From Pseudidiomarina piscicola (GTDB taxonomy: Bacteria; Pseudomonadota; Gammaproteobacteria; Enterobacterales; Alteromonadaceae), in contig NZ_CADCXY010000004.1 in assembly GCF_902806985.1 (NCBI RefSeq), positions 183,882 to 247,881 of the forward strand: a DNA stretch of 64,000 bases, in the 5' to 3' direction. Below, piece by piece: positions 25,160-33,980 of this stretch. Under the pieces are notes generated by a model, which ran no database searches, was not told the origin of the DNA, and was given only the letters and a program-made list of their open reading frames with translations. The first letter of the stretch is position 1. Every line of letters starts with the position of its first letter. The position numbers and the translations under genes are program-made.

Positions 25160-26508
25160 GGGTTGAAGTAAACGCTATGGCGGCGTAGATACACCAAGGC
25201 AACGAGCCCCGCACAGAATGCGTAGAACAGCGCAAAGGCAACCAAGGCCATAGCTGGCGTGCCGGTGTAGCTTTGCACCCCCCACATCAACGGTATGTAA
25301 CCCGCACCTGCCGTTGCCCATGCGGCCAGCCAGCGTAATGCAATGGCTAACTGATGGGTCGGGAACAGTACGCTCGCCGAACGATAAATGGCACTACTGG
25401 CCAACGCAGACACTGCGAATAATACAAAGAACGTCAACAAAAAAGGCAGGAAATACTGCTCTGGCGCACCACTGTGATAGGCCGCCGCCGTGAGCATAGA
25501 TGCGGCCACACTCGTCAGTGCCAACACTAACGCACAGACCATTGTCACACGGGCACCGCCATACTGATCCGCAAGCCAACCACCTAGAGGCCTCGTCACC
25601 ACCCCCACTAACGGCCCCAGCCATGCATACGTCAGCGCCTGTGGCGCGTAGTCGTTACTCATCACACTAATAAGCTCACCGGCCTGCCACTCGCGACTCA
25701 AACCAAACAACGACTGTAGAATCAATGGAAACGCTAAGGCAAAACCAATAAAAGAACCAAAGGCCATCACGTAAAGTAAGGTCATGATCCAAGTATGAGG
25801 GTTACGTAATAAATTCCGACGAATCGCCGGCTCAGAGGCACTCTCGATGGTTTTTGCTCGCGGCTTACGCCAATTCATTACCATTAAGCTGACCACCACT
25901 AACGCCGTGAACCAACCTAAATTACTGAGCCAAAGACTATGATCTGGGCGAACAGTGCCTAACAACGTGCCAATACTTACACGGGTTGTGAGTGCACTTT
26001 CAAGGCTTGCAAAAGGTCCATGCCACAGCGCCACCAAAGGTGTCACAATCTGCGCCAGCACAATACCAATACCACCGATGCTTGCCGTGACGGCTAAGTC
26101 CCAGCCTATGGTTTGGCTACCGGCAACATGCTGCTTACTGCGAATGTAAAGCTGCGCACCACCGAGACCACAACCTAGCGCTATCAGTTGCAACACCACA
26201 AAGGGATAATCGCGCGTGGCAAAACAATAGATGAAGCCTAACGCTGGGAGTAGCAAGAGAACCGTTGTGGCACGAATAAATTGCGGTTGCAGTGCCCGCT
26301 CGCCAAGTGCGAACCAAAGTAACTGGAAGCCTGCAGCCGAGAAGCCAGTTAACGCCAGTAAACCAAACAATTCAGCCACGGAAAAACCAAGATCAAGCGC
26401 GTACAGCAAAACCACCAACACGCTCCAGCACATCCAAATAGCAGTGCTAGCAATCACGTGTAGTGCGGTTACTTTATCGACGGTTTCCGTGTTTATGGCA
26501 TTGGACAC
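25156..26508 (-). CDS. Degenerate NarK-like MFS protein lodged between narX and narL
   Basis: A 450-residue polytopic membrane protein of the nitrate/nitrite porter family. The second half keeps GSFIGFALAFPL and the arginine in GPLVGVVTRPLGG that binds substrate in NarK. The first half has lost key positions: where NarK2 proteins have GATLRIFYS this one has SAAGFQLLW, so the transmembrane-2 arginine is glutamine (Q62). Where they have the GFGGGNFSSSM signature it has GLGGAQLYIRS. The second signature GNGSTFRM is replaced by SALASSAIYRS. It is therefore unlikely to be an ordinary nitrate porter. It is transcribed against narX and narL and shares the NarL-box region with narL. Confidence 0.85.
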   Translation of the reverse strand: MSNAINTETVDKVTALHVIASTAIWMCWSVLVVLLYALDLGFSVAELFGLLALTGFSAAGFQLLWFALGERALQPQFIRATTVLLLLPALGFIYCFATRDYPFVVLQLIALGCGLGGAQLYIRSKQHVAGSQTIGWDLAVTASIGGIGIVLAQIVTPLVALWHGPFASLESALTTRVSIGTLLGTVRPDHSLWLSNLGWFTALVVVSLMVMNWRKPRAKTIESASEPAIRRNLLRNPHTWIMTLLYVMAFGSFIGFALAFPLILQSLFGLSREWQAGELISVMSNDYAPQALTYAWLGPLVGVVTRPLGGWLADQYGGARVTMVCALVLALTSVAASMLTAAAYHSGAPEQYFLPFLLTFFVLFAVSALASSAIYRSASVLFPTHQLAIALRWLAAWATAGAGYIPLMWGVQSYTGTPAMALVAFALFYAFCAGLVALVYLRRHSVYFNP

Positions 26509-26781
26509 AATAAACTCTATTAACGACTACAATGGCTATAGGATCGTTGAAGGTCAGGTCTAGGAGCAAGTTGGCGAAAGAGTTAACTCACAGTTATTAA
26601 GAGATAGCGTTTCTACCACCTATTAGGTAGAGTGATTATGTATGATTATGTTTTTACAGATAAATTAAGTTCACCAACGCGCTATTGGAAAGGTAACCAA
26701 GCGTACTCGCGGGGCATCGTTATCATGCGGTGACGCAAGAAGTATGCAAAAATAACAGCCCATTGAAGGAGGAAATGTTAT
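26509..26781. promoter_or_regulatory. Divergent region between the NarK-like gene and narL
   Basis: These 273 bases hold one NarL-type box and otherwise nothing I recognise. A 31-codon open frame from ATG 26638 to TGA 26733 lies just downstream of the box but lacks a good ribosome site and is not called as a gene. Confidence 0.5.
26614..26629. promoter_or_regulatory. NarL-type 7-2-7 box upstream of narL
   Basis: TACCACC-TA-TTAGGTA has the same left half and nearly the same right half as the narG box. Its place between narL and the NarK-like gene suggests autoregulation of narL and control of the NarK-like gene. Confidence 0.72.
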
Positions 26782-27441
26782 ATGTCTGAACTACGCTCGA
26801 GCATCATGCTGGTCGACGACCATCCGTTACTGCGTAAAGGTTTAAAGCAATTGATCTCGCTGGAAGACGATTTAGAGGTGGTCGCCGAATTCAGTAACGG
26901 CAAAGACGCCATTCCCAAAGCCGTTGAGCTTGATCCGGATCTCATTATCCTCGACCTGAACATGCAAGGAATGGATGGTCTCGAAACCCTAAAAAATATG
27001 CGCGACGAGGGGGTAACTTCTCGTATCGTGATGCTCACTGTTTCGGATGCCGATGAAGATGTGGTCGCGGCCATAACCAATGGCGCAGACGGTTACTTAC
27101 TGAAAGATATGGAGCCAGAACAACTGGTCGAGCAAATTCGCCGCTCCATTGAAGGCAAAATGGTACTAAGTGAAGTTATTACCGAGGTGCTAGCTACCGC
27201 ACTACGCCGCCCGGCCCCTCAGGGTGGCGGTAAACTTGAAAGTTTAACCAACCGCGAATTGGAAATTTTAAAGCATATCGCCAAAGGCATGAGCAACAAA
27301 GTAATTGCCCGCGAATTAGATATTTCCGATGGCACCGTGAAAGTGCATGTGAAGCACTTACTCAAAAAGCTCGGCCTACGTTCACGTGTCGAGGCCGCAG
27401 TGTGGATGGTCAATCAACAAGGTGGAAAGAATGAGTCCTAA
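26782..27441 (+). CDS. narL: Response regulator NarL
   Basis: A 219-residue NarL/FixJ-type regulator and the likely partner of NarX. The receiver domain has the acidic pair in LVDDHPLLRKG, the phosphoacceptor D58 in LIILDLNMQGMDG and the conserved lysine in LLKDMEP. The C-terminal LuxR-type helix-turn-helix runs from about residue 152 (LTNRELEILKHIAKGMSNK) to SDGTVKVHVKHLLKKL. AAGGAGG lies nine bases before the ATG. It is probably the protein that binds the four 7-2-7 boxes in this window. moeA starts inside its last codons. Confidence 0.94.
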   Translation: MSELRSSIMLVDDHPLLRKGLKQLISLEDDLEVVAEFSNGKDAIPKAVELDPDLIILDLNMQGMDGLETLKNMRDEGVTSRIVMLTVSDADEDVVAAITNGADGYLLKDMEPEQLVEQIRRSIEGKMVLSEVITEVLATALRRPAPQGGGKLESLTNRELEILKHIAKGMSNKVIARELDISDGTVKVHVKHLLKKLGLRSRVEAAVWMVNQQGGKNES

Positions 27442-28651
27442 TTGGCTCCCCGTTGCCGAGGCTCTGGCAACGATGCAACGTCAGATCAAGCCCTTACAAG
27501 AAACAGAGAGCATTGCTCTGCACCAAGCACTCGATCGTATTGCAGCTGCGCCAGTGACAGCTCCACTCGACGTGCCTGGCTACGACAACTCGGCGATGGA
27601 CGGTTATGCGATGCGCGCCAAAGATGCCGCCGCAGAGCAGCCCTTAAAGGTTGTTGGAACAGCATTTGCCGGCCACCCGTATGAGGGTGAATTACCCGCC
27701 AATAGCTGCGTACGCATCATGACCGGTGCGCAATTGCCCGCTGCGGCCGACACCGTAGTAATGCAAGAACAAGTCAGCCGTGAGGGCGATAGCATCCGTT
27801 GTACCCTAGAACCTAAAGCGGGCGACAATGTGCGTCGACGCGGCAGTGATATCTGTGAAGGTGCGACGGTTATCGCTCAAGGGCAACGTTTATCAGCAGT
27901 CGACATTGGGTTACTGGCCTCGTTGGGTAAAGCCGAAGTTACTGTGGTTCGACGCTTGCGCGTGGCACTTTTTTCCAATGGTGATGAGCTTGTTCTACCC
28001 GGCGAAGAGCTACCTTCAGCAAGCCACATTTATGATAGTAACCGCTTTACTTTGCATGCCATGCTGCAGCGTTTGGGTGTCGAAGTGATTGACCTTGGTT
28101 TAATTGCAGATGACCGAGAAGCCCTAGAGCATGCCTTTCAACAGGCCATGCGTCGCGCCGATGTGCTGATAAGCAGTGCCGGTGTCTCGGTGGGGGATGC
28201 AGACTATACGAAAGAGATCATGGAAAGCCTTGGCAAAATTGGTTTTTGGAAAATCGCCATGAAGCCCGGGAAGCCTTTCGCCTTCGGGCAGCTTGAAGAC
28301 ACTTGGTTTTTTGGCTTACCAGGCAACCCTGTCGCCGCCGTTGTCACAATGGACCAAATTGTGCAGCCGATGCTGCGACGCTTAGCGGGTGAAGCCACAG
28401 CAGCACCTATGCAATTACAAGCACGTGCAGCCACCACCGTAAAGAAAAAACCGGGTCGTTTAGACTTTCAGCGAGGGCGGTTTGAGCAACGCGACGGCGA
28501 AATTTGGGCCGAGCCTATTGGCAGTCAAAGCTCAGCCGTGCTGACCTCTGTGGCGCAGGCCAATTGCTTTTTAGTGCTGGAACAAGATCGCGCGAGTGTG
28601 GCGGTTGGTGAAACCATCACCATTCAACCTTTCGATAGCCTACTGACCTAG
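27431..28651 (+). CDS. moeA: Molybdopterin molybdenumtransferase MoeA
   Basis: MoeA inserts molybdate into adenylated molybdopterin made by Mog. The product of about 406 residues carries DVPGYDNSAMDGYAM near the N terminus, RIMTGAQLPAAADTVV, and the central ISSAGVSVGDADYTKE block with the catalytic-site residues, then GLPGNPVAA. The ATG at 27431 overlaps narL by 11 bases with GGTGG upstream, giving translational coupling to narL. A frame extension to 27386 is open but reads into narL and is rejected as start. MoeA under the same transcript as its nitrate regulator links cofactor supply to demand. Confidence 0.95.
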   Translation: MSPNWLPVAEALATMQRQIKPLQETESIALHQALDRIAAAPVTAPLDVPGYDNSAMDGYAMRAKDAAAEQPLKVVGTAFAGHPYEGELPANSCVRIMTGAQLPAAADTVVMQEQVSREGDSIRCTLEPKAGDNVRRRGSDICEGATVIAQGQRLSAVDIGLLASLGKAEVTVVRRLRVALFSNGDELVLPGEELPSASHIYDSNRFTLHAMLQRLGVEVIDLGLIADDREALEHAFQQAMRRADVLISSAGVSVGDADYTKEIMESLGKIGFWKIAMKPGKPFAFGQLEDTWFFGLPGNPVAAVVTMDQIVQPMLRRLAGEATAAPMQLQARAATTVKKKPGRLDFQRGRFEQRDGEIWAEPIGSQSSAVLTSVAQANCFLVLEQDRASVAVGETITIQPFDSLLT

Positions 28652-28718
28652 ATCAACACATCAGTACCTGAACTACTCCACACTAGTCGCTTTGCTATTC
28701 TAAGTGTGGAGTAATTCA

Positions 28719-30392
28719 ATGCGCTTTGTCGATCTTCTACTGGCAGAACTGCAACAATTCGGTTGCAAGTCTATGTTCGGTATTCCTGGTGACTTTATTC
28801 TGCCATTACTGCAAGAGCTGCAAAGCCGTAACCAGTTACCTTTCTATAGCCTCAACCATGAACCAAGTGTGGTTTATGCCGCCGACGCTGCGGCACGCTC
28901 CGCAGGTGCACCAAGCGCTGCACTTTTAACCTACGGTGCGGGAGCGCTAAATGCGGTGAATGCCGTTGCCCAAGCCTACGTTGAGCGTGTTCCTTTAATT
29001 GTGATTGCAGGCTTTCCAAGCCGTCATGAAATCGATCGTGAGCTTGCCATTCACCATCAAGCCAAAAGCCTCGATTCGCAACGCCGAGTATTTGCTGAAG
29101 TGACTGAGTTACAAGTGCGTTTAGACGACCCTGTGCGCGCAGCGGGACAATTGCGGGCTGCGCTGCAATGCTGCTATGAGCAGTCGCGCCCAGTGTTGAT
29201 TGAGGTACCACGCGATGCCATCCACTTCCAATGTCTGCAGTTGCCGCCGTACCACACCAGCCGCATGCCTACGCATGAACAACAACTATTGGTTGAGACC
29301 ATCGCCAAACGTTTAGCGAAGGCCCAGCGACCAGTGCTACTGGCCGGTATTGAGGTACAGCGCTTTGCCGCCGGTGAAGCGCTTGAGAACCTAGCACTGC
29401 AGCTCAACATACCGCTACTGACTACTTTTTTGGCCCGTGCCGCCATTGCGCCCGATCACCCCTGCTTTCACGGTACCTTTATCGATCATGATAGGCCCGC
29501 GAACAGCCAAACGCACCCGCACCAACTGCTGCAAGAAAGCGATCTGATTATTCATCTTGGGGTCATTGTAAACGATACTAATTTTGCCGCTTATCCGGAG
29601 TTTGCAAAAGGTGAAAAAGTGATGCAATTGCATCAAGGCATCACTCACTTCGCCGAGCGTAGGTTCTACGATGTGCAACTGGCCGATCTATGCCAAGCCT
29701 TAACTGCTGAACATTTACCGCGCCACCATAGTTGGTATCCTGAGGCCATTGGCCGAACTTCCAACATTGACCCTACACAACCAGCGCCGGGCTGGGACAC
29801 CACCACCTTAGTCGAACTGATTGATGTCGAGCTGACACAACAAGCCGAAACCGTGCCCCTTATCAGTGATATCGGAGACTGTTTATTCGCATCATTGCAT
29901 GCACACGCCAGCCAGTTGTTGGCACCTGCTTACTATGCATCGATGGGCTACAGCATTCCTGCGGCGCTAGGTGTGCATGTCAGTACCGGCTTAAGATCGG
30001 TGGTACTGGTCGGGGATGGCGCCTTTTTGATGACGGGGCTGGAGTTAGGGCGGTTACATCAATATGGCGCTGACCCTATCATCATTTTATTAAATAACGG
30101 TAGCTGGGACATGATTGAAGCCTTTTCACCCGGTCTCGATTGCGCTCCGTTGCCGGCTTGTGATCTGCTGGCGATTGCAGCAGCACAGGGGGCAAGAACG
30201 CAATCAGCCAGCTGTGCCGATGGCTTTTTATCAGCGTTTCAAAAAGCGTGGAATGAACCCGGCTGTATGCACGTTATCGAAGTGCAACTTAAACAACGGC
30301 GAAGCCGCCGTTTACAAGGTTTCGCGGAGCGTTTCGTGCAAGGCAGCAGCCTTCAAATGAGCGATAACGCGGCTGCCAGTTTGCAAACCTAA
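28719..30392 (+). CDS. Thiamine-diphosphate 2-oxoacid decarboxylase (phenylpyruvate/indolepyruvate type)
   Basis: A 557-residue enzyme of the pyruvate/indolepyruvate decarboxylase family that would convert an aromatic or branched 2-oxoacid to an aldehyde. Domains run in the usual order: PYR (catalytic-type glutamate E48 in LNHEPSVVY), a middle domain, then PP with the thiamine-diphosphate motif from VGDGAF to LLNNGSWDM. It resembles the phenylpyruvate decarboxylase branch by my reading, but substrate cannot be settled from sequence alone. ATG 28719 has GGAG upstream; a start five codons earlier is less likely. It lies 67 bases after moeA, and its last 81 bases overlap convergent modC. Nothing else nearby belongs to aromatic 2-oxoacid metabolism. 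Confidence 0.85.
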   Translation: MRFVDLLLAELQQFGCKSMFGIPGDFILPLLQELQSRNQLPFYSLNHEPSVVYAADAAARSAGAPSAALLTYGAGALNAVNAVAQAYVERVPLIVIAGFPSRHEIDRELAIHHQAKSLDSQRRVFAEVTELQVRLDDPVRAAGQLRAALQCCYEQSRPVLIEVPRDAIHFQCLQLPPYHTSRMPTHEQQLLVETIAKRLAKAQRPVLLAGIEVQRFAAGEALENLALQLNIPLLTTFLARAAIAPDHPCFHGTFIDHDRPANSQTHPHQLLQESDLIIHLGVIVNDTNFAAYPEFAKGEKVMQLHQGITHFAERRFYDVQLADLCQALTAEHLPRHHSWYPEAIGRTSNIDPTQPAPGWDTTTLVELIDVELTQQAETVPLISDIGDCLFASLHAHASQLLAPAYYASMGYSIPAALGVHVSTGLRSVVLVGDGAFLMTGLELGRLHQYGADPIIILLNNGSWDMIEAFSPGLDCAPLPACDLLAIAAAQGARTQSASCADGFLSAFQKAWNEPGCMHVIEVQLKQRRSRRLQGFAERFVQGSSLQMSDNAAASLQT

Positions 30393-31400
30393 ACGCTGCC
30401 ATGATGCCTTGGTGATCAGTGCTAACAAGTACTGATCACCTAGACGCAACTGCACAATGCACTCGGCTGGATGACGGGCGGGGAAAGAATCAACGACCTC
30501 GGCGGCTAGTTGATTTTGAATACTCGAGTCAGACACGAATTCGCGCGTTAGGCTCACATCGCGCGCGAAAATCCTTAGCCGCACAGGCGTTGACGTTTCT
30601 AATTCATGGCTTTGCGGTCTCGGCAACGTAATACTTTGCTCGGCTAGCGTCAGGCGCAACGTATCGAGCTGGCCGGCAGGTTCTGGCTGAGCTTCTGCCA
30701 CCACCACCGAAAGCGCTAACTTAGACCTTAAAGGCTCACTTTGCAGCGCACTGACCGTTGGCCCATGAGCGACAACGTGGCCGTCGTGAAGCTGAACTAA
30801 GTAATCACTCACTTGCGCGACATCGCCAAGTTGATGGCTGACCCAAATCATGGGTAATTGATGGCGCTGGGCCAGCTGTTGTAGATAACTAACAAAATAC
30901 TCACGGGCGTCGTCGTCTAACGCCGAGAAGGGCTCATCTAAAATGAGTAACTGCGGCTGCGCCAGCAGGGCTCGGGCAAAAGCCACGCGCTGCTGTTGTC
31001 CACCTGACAGTTGCGCCGGATATTGGCCCAACATAGGCGTTAACCCACAGTCAGCTATCACTTCGTCCCACCCTAGGGTTTTAGGCTGTGACGCTCTTTG
31101 CCAGCCGTAGCGCAGGTTTTCTTCAACCGTTAGATGGGGAAATAGACTCGGCTGTTGGAACACTAAACCAATGCGCCTTTGATGCAAGGGGCTAAAGGTT
31201 GCGGGCGCTTGCCAGCATTGATCTTGGAACTGAATTGTCGCACCGGGTAACTGACGTATACCGGCAATCACTTCTAACAGCGATGTTTTGCCACTGCCCG
31301 ACGGGCCGACAATAGCAGTGATGCCCTGCGCGGGCAGGCGAACGTCGACCGCCAGCACAAAGTGACGCAACGGCAACTGACACTTCACCGTTAAGCTCAT
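30312..31400 (-). CDS. modC: Molybdate ABC transporter ATP-binding protein ModC
   Basis: ModC powers molybdate import through ModB. The product of about 362 residues has the Walker A GPSGSGKTS, signature LSGGQQQRVAFARALLA, Walker B LLILDEPFSALDDD and switch histidine in WVSHQ. A C-terminal TOBE/MOP-like region (about residues 290-362) can bind molybdate. The ATG at 31400 overlaps the modB stop as ATGA. It is the last gene of the nine-gene moaA-modC operon. Its 3' end overlaps the convergent decarboxylase by 81 bases, which is unusual. Confidence 0.95.
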   Translation of the reverse strand: MSLTVKCQLPLRHFVLAVDVRLPAQGITAIVGPSGSGKTSLLEVIAGIRQLPGATIQFQDQCWQAPATFSPLHQRRIGLVFQQPSLFPHLTVEENLRYGWQRASQPKTLGWDEVIADCGLTPMLGQYPAQLSGGQQQRVAFARALLAQPQLLILDEPFSALDDDAREYFVSYLQQLAQRHQLPMIWVSHQLGDVAQVSDYLVQLHDGHVVAHGPTVSALQSEPLRSKLALSVVVAEAQPEPAGQLDTLRLTLAEQSITLPRPQSHELETSTPVRLRIFARDVSLTREFVSDSSIQNQLAAEVVDSFPARHPAECIVQLRLGDQYLLALITKASWQRLGLQTGSRVIAHLKAAALHETLRETL

Positions 31401-32044
31401 GATCGCCCGCCAAACTGCAACGGCGATCTTGACCAACGTCCGTAAACCACACTAAGCACCAGCAGTGCGACGAAAATCATTCCCAATGACAATGTATGAG
31501 CCGCTTCATAATTCAGCGCTTCGGTATGATCGTAAATTAACACCGACAGCACCTGGGTTTCACCAGGTATGCTACCACCAATCATAAGAATAACCCCGAA
31601 CTCACCAAGCGTATGCGCAAACACCAAGGTCGCGGCGACCACAAAACCGCCTCGACAAAGAGGGAAAACGACCGTTTTAAATTGATCCCAACGGCCGGCA
31701 CCTAAGCTTGCAGCTATTGCTAAAGGTCGCGGCCCCATTGCCCGAAAAGATTCGCTCAAGGGTTGTACCGCAAACGGTAGCGAGTACACCACGCTGCCGA
31801 TCACAATACCGGTAAACGTAAACGCAAAGCTCTGGCTTAATAACAACAGTAAATAAAAGCCCAACACGGTGGGGGGCAATACCAGCGGCATTGCCACTAA
31901 GGCTTGCACCACAGGGCGCCAGCGCGAGTGGCTAAAGGCTAGCCACCAAGCAATGGGGGTCGCCAGTAGTAGCAGCACTAAGGTGGTGACCCCCGCTAAC
32001 TGCAGCGTCACGCTAATCGCTTGCCAATCACTCGCTTGTAACAT
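31397..32044 (-). CDS. modB: Molybdate ABC transporter permease ModB
   Basis: A 215-residue inner-membrane permease with about five segments and the binding-protein-dependent transport signature around SLGAGRWDQFKTVVFPL that contacts ModC. The sequence FAHTLGEFGVILMIGG is typical of ModB. It overlaps modA by 17 bases and modC by 4 bases, indicating tight translational coupling. Confidence 0.95.
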   Translation of the reverse strand: MLQASDWQAISVTLQLAGVTTLVLLLLATPIAWWLAFSHSRWRPVVQALVAMPLVLPPTVLGFYLLLLLSQSFAFTFTGIVIGSVVYSLPFAVQPLSESFRAMGPRPLAIAASLGAGRWDQFKTVVFPLCRGGFVVAATLVFAHTLGEFGVILMIGGSIPGETQVLSVLIYDHTEALNYEAAHTLSLGMIFVALLVLSVVYGRWSRSPLQFGGRS

Positions 32045-32771
32045 CGCTCAAATACCCGTAGTCAGCTAGAACCTGCTGTGCTGGTGCTTGCAGTAAGAAA
32101 TCATGTAGTCGCTGCGCGCCTTGCTGAGTGCGCGCCTGCTGGGTCAATGCCATTGCCTGCGGCAACGGCGGCACTTGGTTTAATACTGTGTAGTCGGCGG
32201 CGGAAATTTGCAACTGTCGCATTTGGCTCAACGCCACAAAGCCTGCGGGCACAGCACCAACATAAACGCGATGCGCTGCCTGCGCCACGTTTTCACCAAA
32301 AATCAGCCGCTCGCTAATATCGGTATTGGCAAAATGTGTGTCCAAGTAGGTTTGTGCGGCTTTCCCATACGGCGCATGACGCGGCTGCGCCAACGCCACG
32401 CGTTGCGCGTTTGCGAGCAATTCAGCCATGGAGCCACGCTGTTTAGGATGCCAAAACACCAACTGCCCGTAGCTGAAATAAATCGGTTCTTGCAGGAGTA
32501 ATTCACGTTGCTGCAGCGCTTTGACATAATTAGGCTCGGCGACGAGCAGCAAGCCATAAGGGGCTCCGTGCTGAACCTGTGCCACAAGTTTACCGGACGC
32601 CGCATAACTCATCACCACTTGATAGTTTGGATGCTGTTGCTCAAAGGCCTCGACGATTACTTCTAACGGCGCTCGCAAAGACGAGGCAGCGGCGACATAG
32701 ACTTTTTCTTGTGCGCTGGCGGTAAAGCTGGTTATCCAAAGCAAAACAAACAGCAGCCAAAAGTGACGCAT
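32028..32771 (-). CDS. modA: Molybdate-binding periplasmic protein ModA
   Basis: ModA captures molybdate in the periplasm. The 247-residue precursor has a signal peptide (MRHFWLLFVLLWITSFTASA, cleavage near AQE) and the ModA N-terminal motif VYVAAASSLRAPLE with oxyanion-binding serines. Later come YAASGKLVAQVQHGAPYG and GENVAQAAHRV. The start overlaps the moaE stop codon by one base (TAATG); an upstream in-frame extension lies inside moaE and is rejected. Confidence 0.95.
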   Translation of the reverse strand: MRHFWLLFVLLWITSFTASAQEKVYVAAASSLRAPLEVIVEAFEQQHPNYQVVMSYAASGKLVAQVQHGAPYGLLLVAEPNYVKALQQRELLLQEPIYFSYGQLVFWHPKQRGSMAELLANAQRVALAQPRHAPYGKAAQTYLDTHFANTDISERLIFGENVAQAAHRVYVGAVPAGFVALSQMRQLQISAADYTVLNQVPPLPQAMALTQQARTQQGAQRLHDFLLQAPAQQVLADYGYLSDVTSE

Positions 32772-33226
32772 TAGTCGTCCTGCCACGCCGTAGCTGCTGC
32801 TTGATCGGTGTCCTTCGCGGCTACCCAGTAACTGCCATCGGTGGTATGTTCTTGCTTCCAAAAGGGCGCCTGGGTTTTTAAAAAGTCCATAATAAACATG
32901 GCTGCTTCAAAGGCTGCTTTGCGATGAGGGGCCGCCACCCCAACAAATACAATTTGATCGTTCAGTGCTAGCCGACCAACACGGTGGATCAGGGTCACCT
33001 GACCTAGCTGCCAACGCCCGCGTGCTTGCGCTACTAAGTCAGCCAGTACTTGCTCGGTCATGCCTGGGTAGTGCTCGAGTGTCATCGCATCTAACTGCCC
33101 TTCCGCCAGTTCTCGTACCAGACCTGCGAAGGTAACAACCGCACCGCAGCTACTTTCTTGCGCGAGCTGCTGGTATTCATCGGCGACGCTGAAGTCGTCT
33201 TGTTGAACGCGAATTTCCGTACCCAT
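32771..33226 (-). CDS. moaE: Molybdopterin synthase catalytic subunit MoaE
   Basis: MoaE converts cyclic pyranopterin monophosphate to molybdopterin with sulfur from MoaD. The 151-residue product has GAVVTFAGLVRE, HYPGMTEQVL, HRVGRLALND and PHRKAAFEAAMFIMD, all MoaE hallmarks, plus the lysine in APFWKQEHT. The ATG at 33226 lies one base after the moaD stop codon. A longer open frame upstream is out-of-frame moaD sequence. Confidence 0.95.
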   Translation of the reverse strand: MGTEIRVQQDDFSVADEYQQLAQESSCGAVVTFAGLVRELAEGQLDAMTLEHYPGMTEQVLADLVAQARGRWQLGQVTLIHRVGRLALNDQIVFVGVAAPHRKAAFEAAMFIMDFLKTQAPFWKQEHTTDGSYWVAAKDTDQAAATAWQDD

Positions 33227-33227
33227 G

Positions 33228-33476
33228 TTAACCACCTGTGACCGGCGGGAAGAACGCCAACTCGTCACCCGGGTTAACCGCCGCCTGCAAATCGACAAAG
33301 GTGAAATTCTTAGCGCATAACACATCGTTGTCGAGTAGCTCACGACGCCAGCTTGGGTGTTGCTGCAATAAGCGGTGACGAATTTCTGCCACTGAGTCAC
33401 TTGGCTGTGAATCAATATCTAACTCTGCGCATTGTAGGCGTTCACGTAGGGCCGCGAAAAATTTAACTTTAACCAT
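33228..33476 (-). CDS. moaD: Molybdopterin synthase sulfur carrier subunit MoaD
   Basis: A ubiquitin-like sulfur carrier of 82 residues that ends in the essential Gly-Gly (FFPPVTGG), which MoeB adenylates. The ATG at 33476 overlaps the moaC end by 8 bases and yields the standard MVKVKFFAALRE start. It is followed directly by moaE. Confidence 0.95.
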   Translation of the reverse strand: MVKVKFFAALRERLQCAELDIDSQPSDSVAEIRHRLLQQHPSWRRELLDNDVLCAKNFTFVDLQAAVNPGDELAFFPPVTGG

Positions 33477-33966
33477 GGTGAGCATGCTCCCGTTGCCAGT
33501 GTCCGTGCTTGCCACCGGTCTTTTCTTGTAACTGAATACCGTTGATTTGTAACTGCGGGTCAAGTGCTTTACACATATCGTGAATGGTAAGCGCCGCCAC
33601 ACTTACCGCGGTTAAGGCTTCCATTTCAACGCCCGTAACACCTTGCACGGCGCAGGTCGCCTCGATGTCAATCTGCCCTTGCTCAGGTCGTAAGCTAAAC
33701 TCAACACTGACTTTGGTTAACGCCAATGGATGACAAAGAGGTAGCAGGTCACTGGTGCGTTTCGCCGCCATAATGCCGGCCACACGGGCAACCGCCAACA
33801 CGTCACCTTTCTTAACCGATTGCTGGGCAATCTGATTTATCACTGCGGGTGTCGATTGCACCGTCGCAACGGCTATCGCTTGTCGCGTTGAAGTCGACTT
33901 GCCACCGACATCGACCATATGCGCTGAACCAGTCTCATCTAAATGGGTAAATTTTTCTGTTGTCAT
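33469..33966 (-). CDS. moaC: Cyclic pyranopterin monophosphate synthase MoaC
   Basis: MoaC completes the first step of molybdopterin synthesis after MoaA. The 165-residue product has MVDVGGKSTSTRQAIA, AAKRTSDLLPLCHPL with the active-site histidine, GVEMEALTAVSVAALTI and LQEKTGGKHG. It lies in the middle of the moa operon, with 14 bases to moaB and overlap with moaD. Confidence 0.96.
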   Translation of the reverse strand: MTTEKFTHLDETGSAHMVDVGGKSTSTRQAIAVATVQSTPAVINQIAQQSVKKGDVLAVARVAGIMAAKRTSDLLPLCHPLALTKVSVEFSLRPEQGQIDIEATCAVQGVTGVEMEALTAVSVAALTIHDMCKALDPQLQINGIQLQEKTGGKHGHWQREHAHHG

Positions 33967-33980
33967 AGTGATTCCTTAAC

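Noticed and set aside
25156..26508. The NarK-like gene as a pseudogene
   Set aside because: The frame is intact at normal length and second-half motifs are kept; only specific substrate positions are changed.
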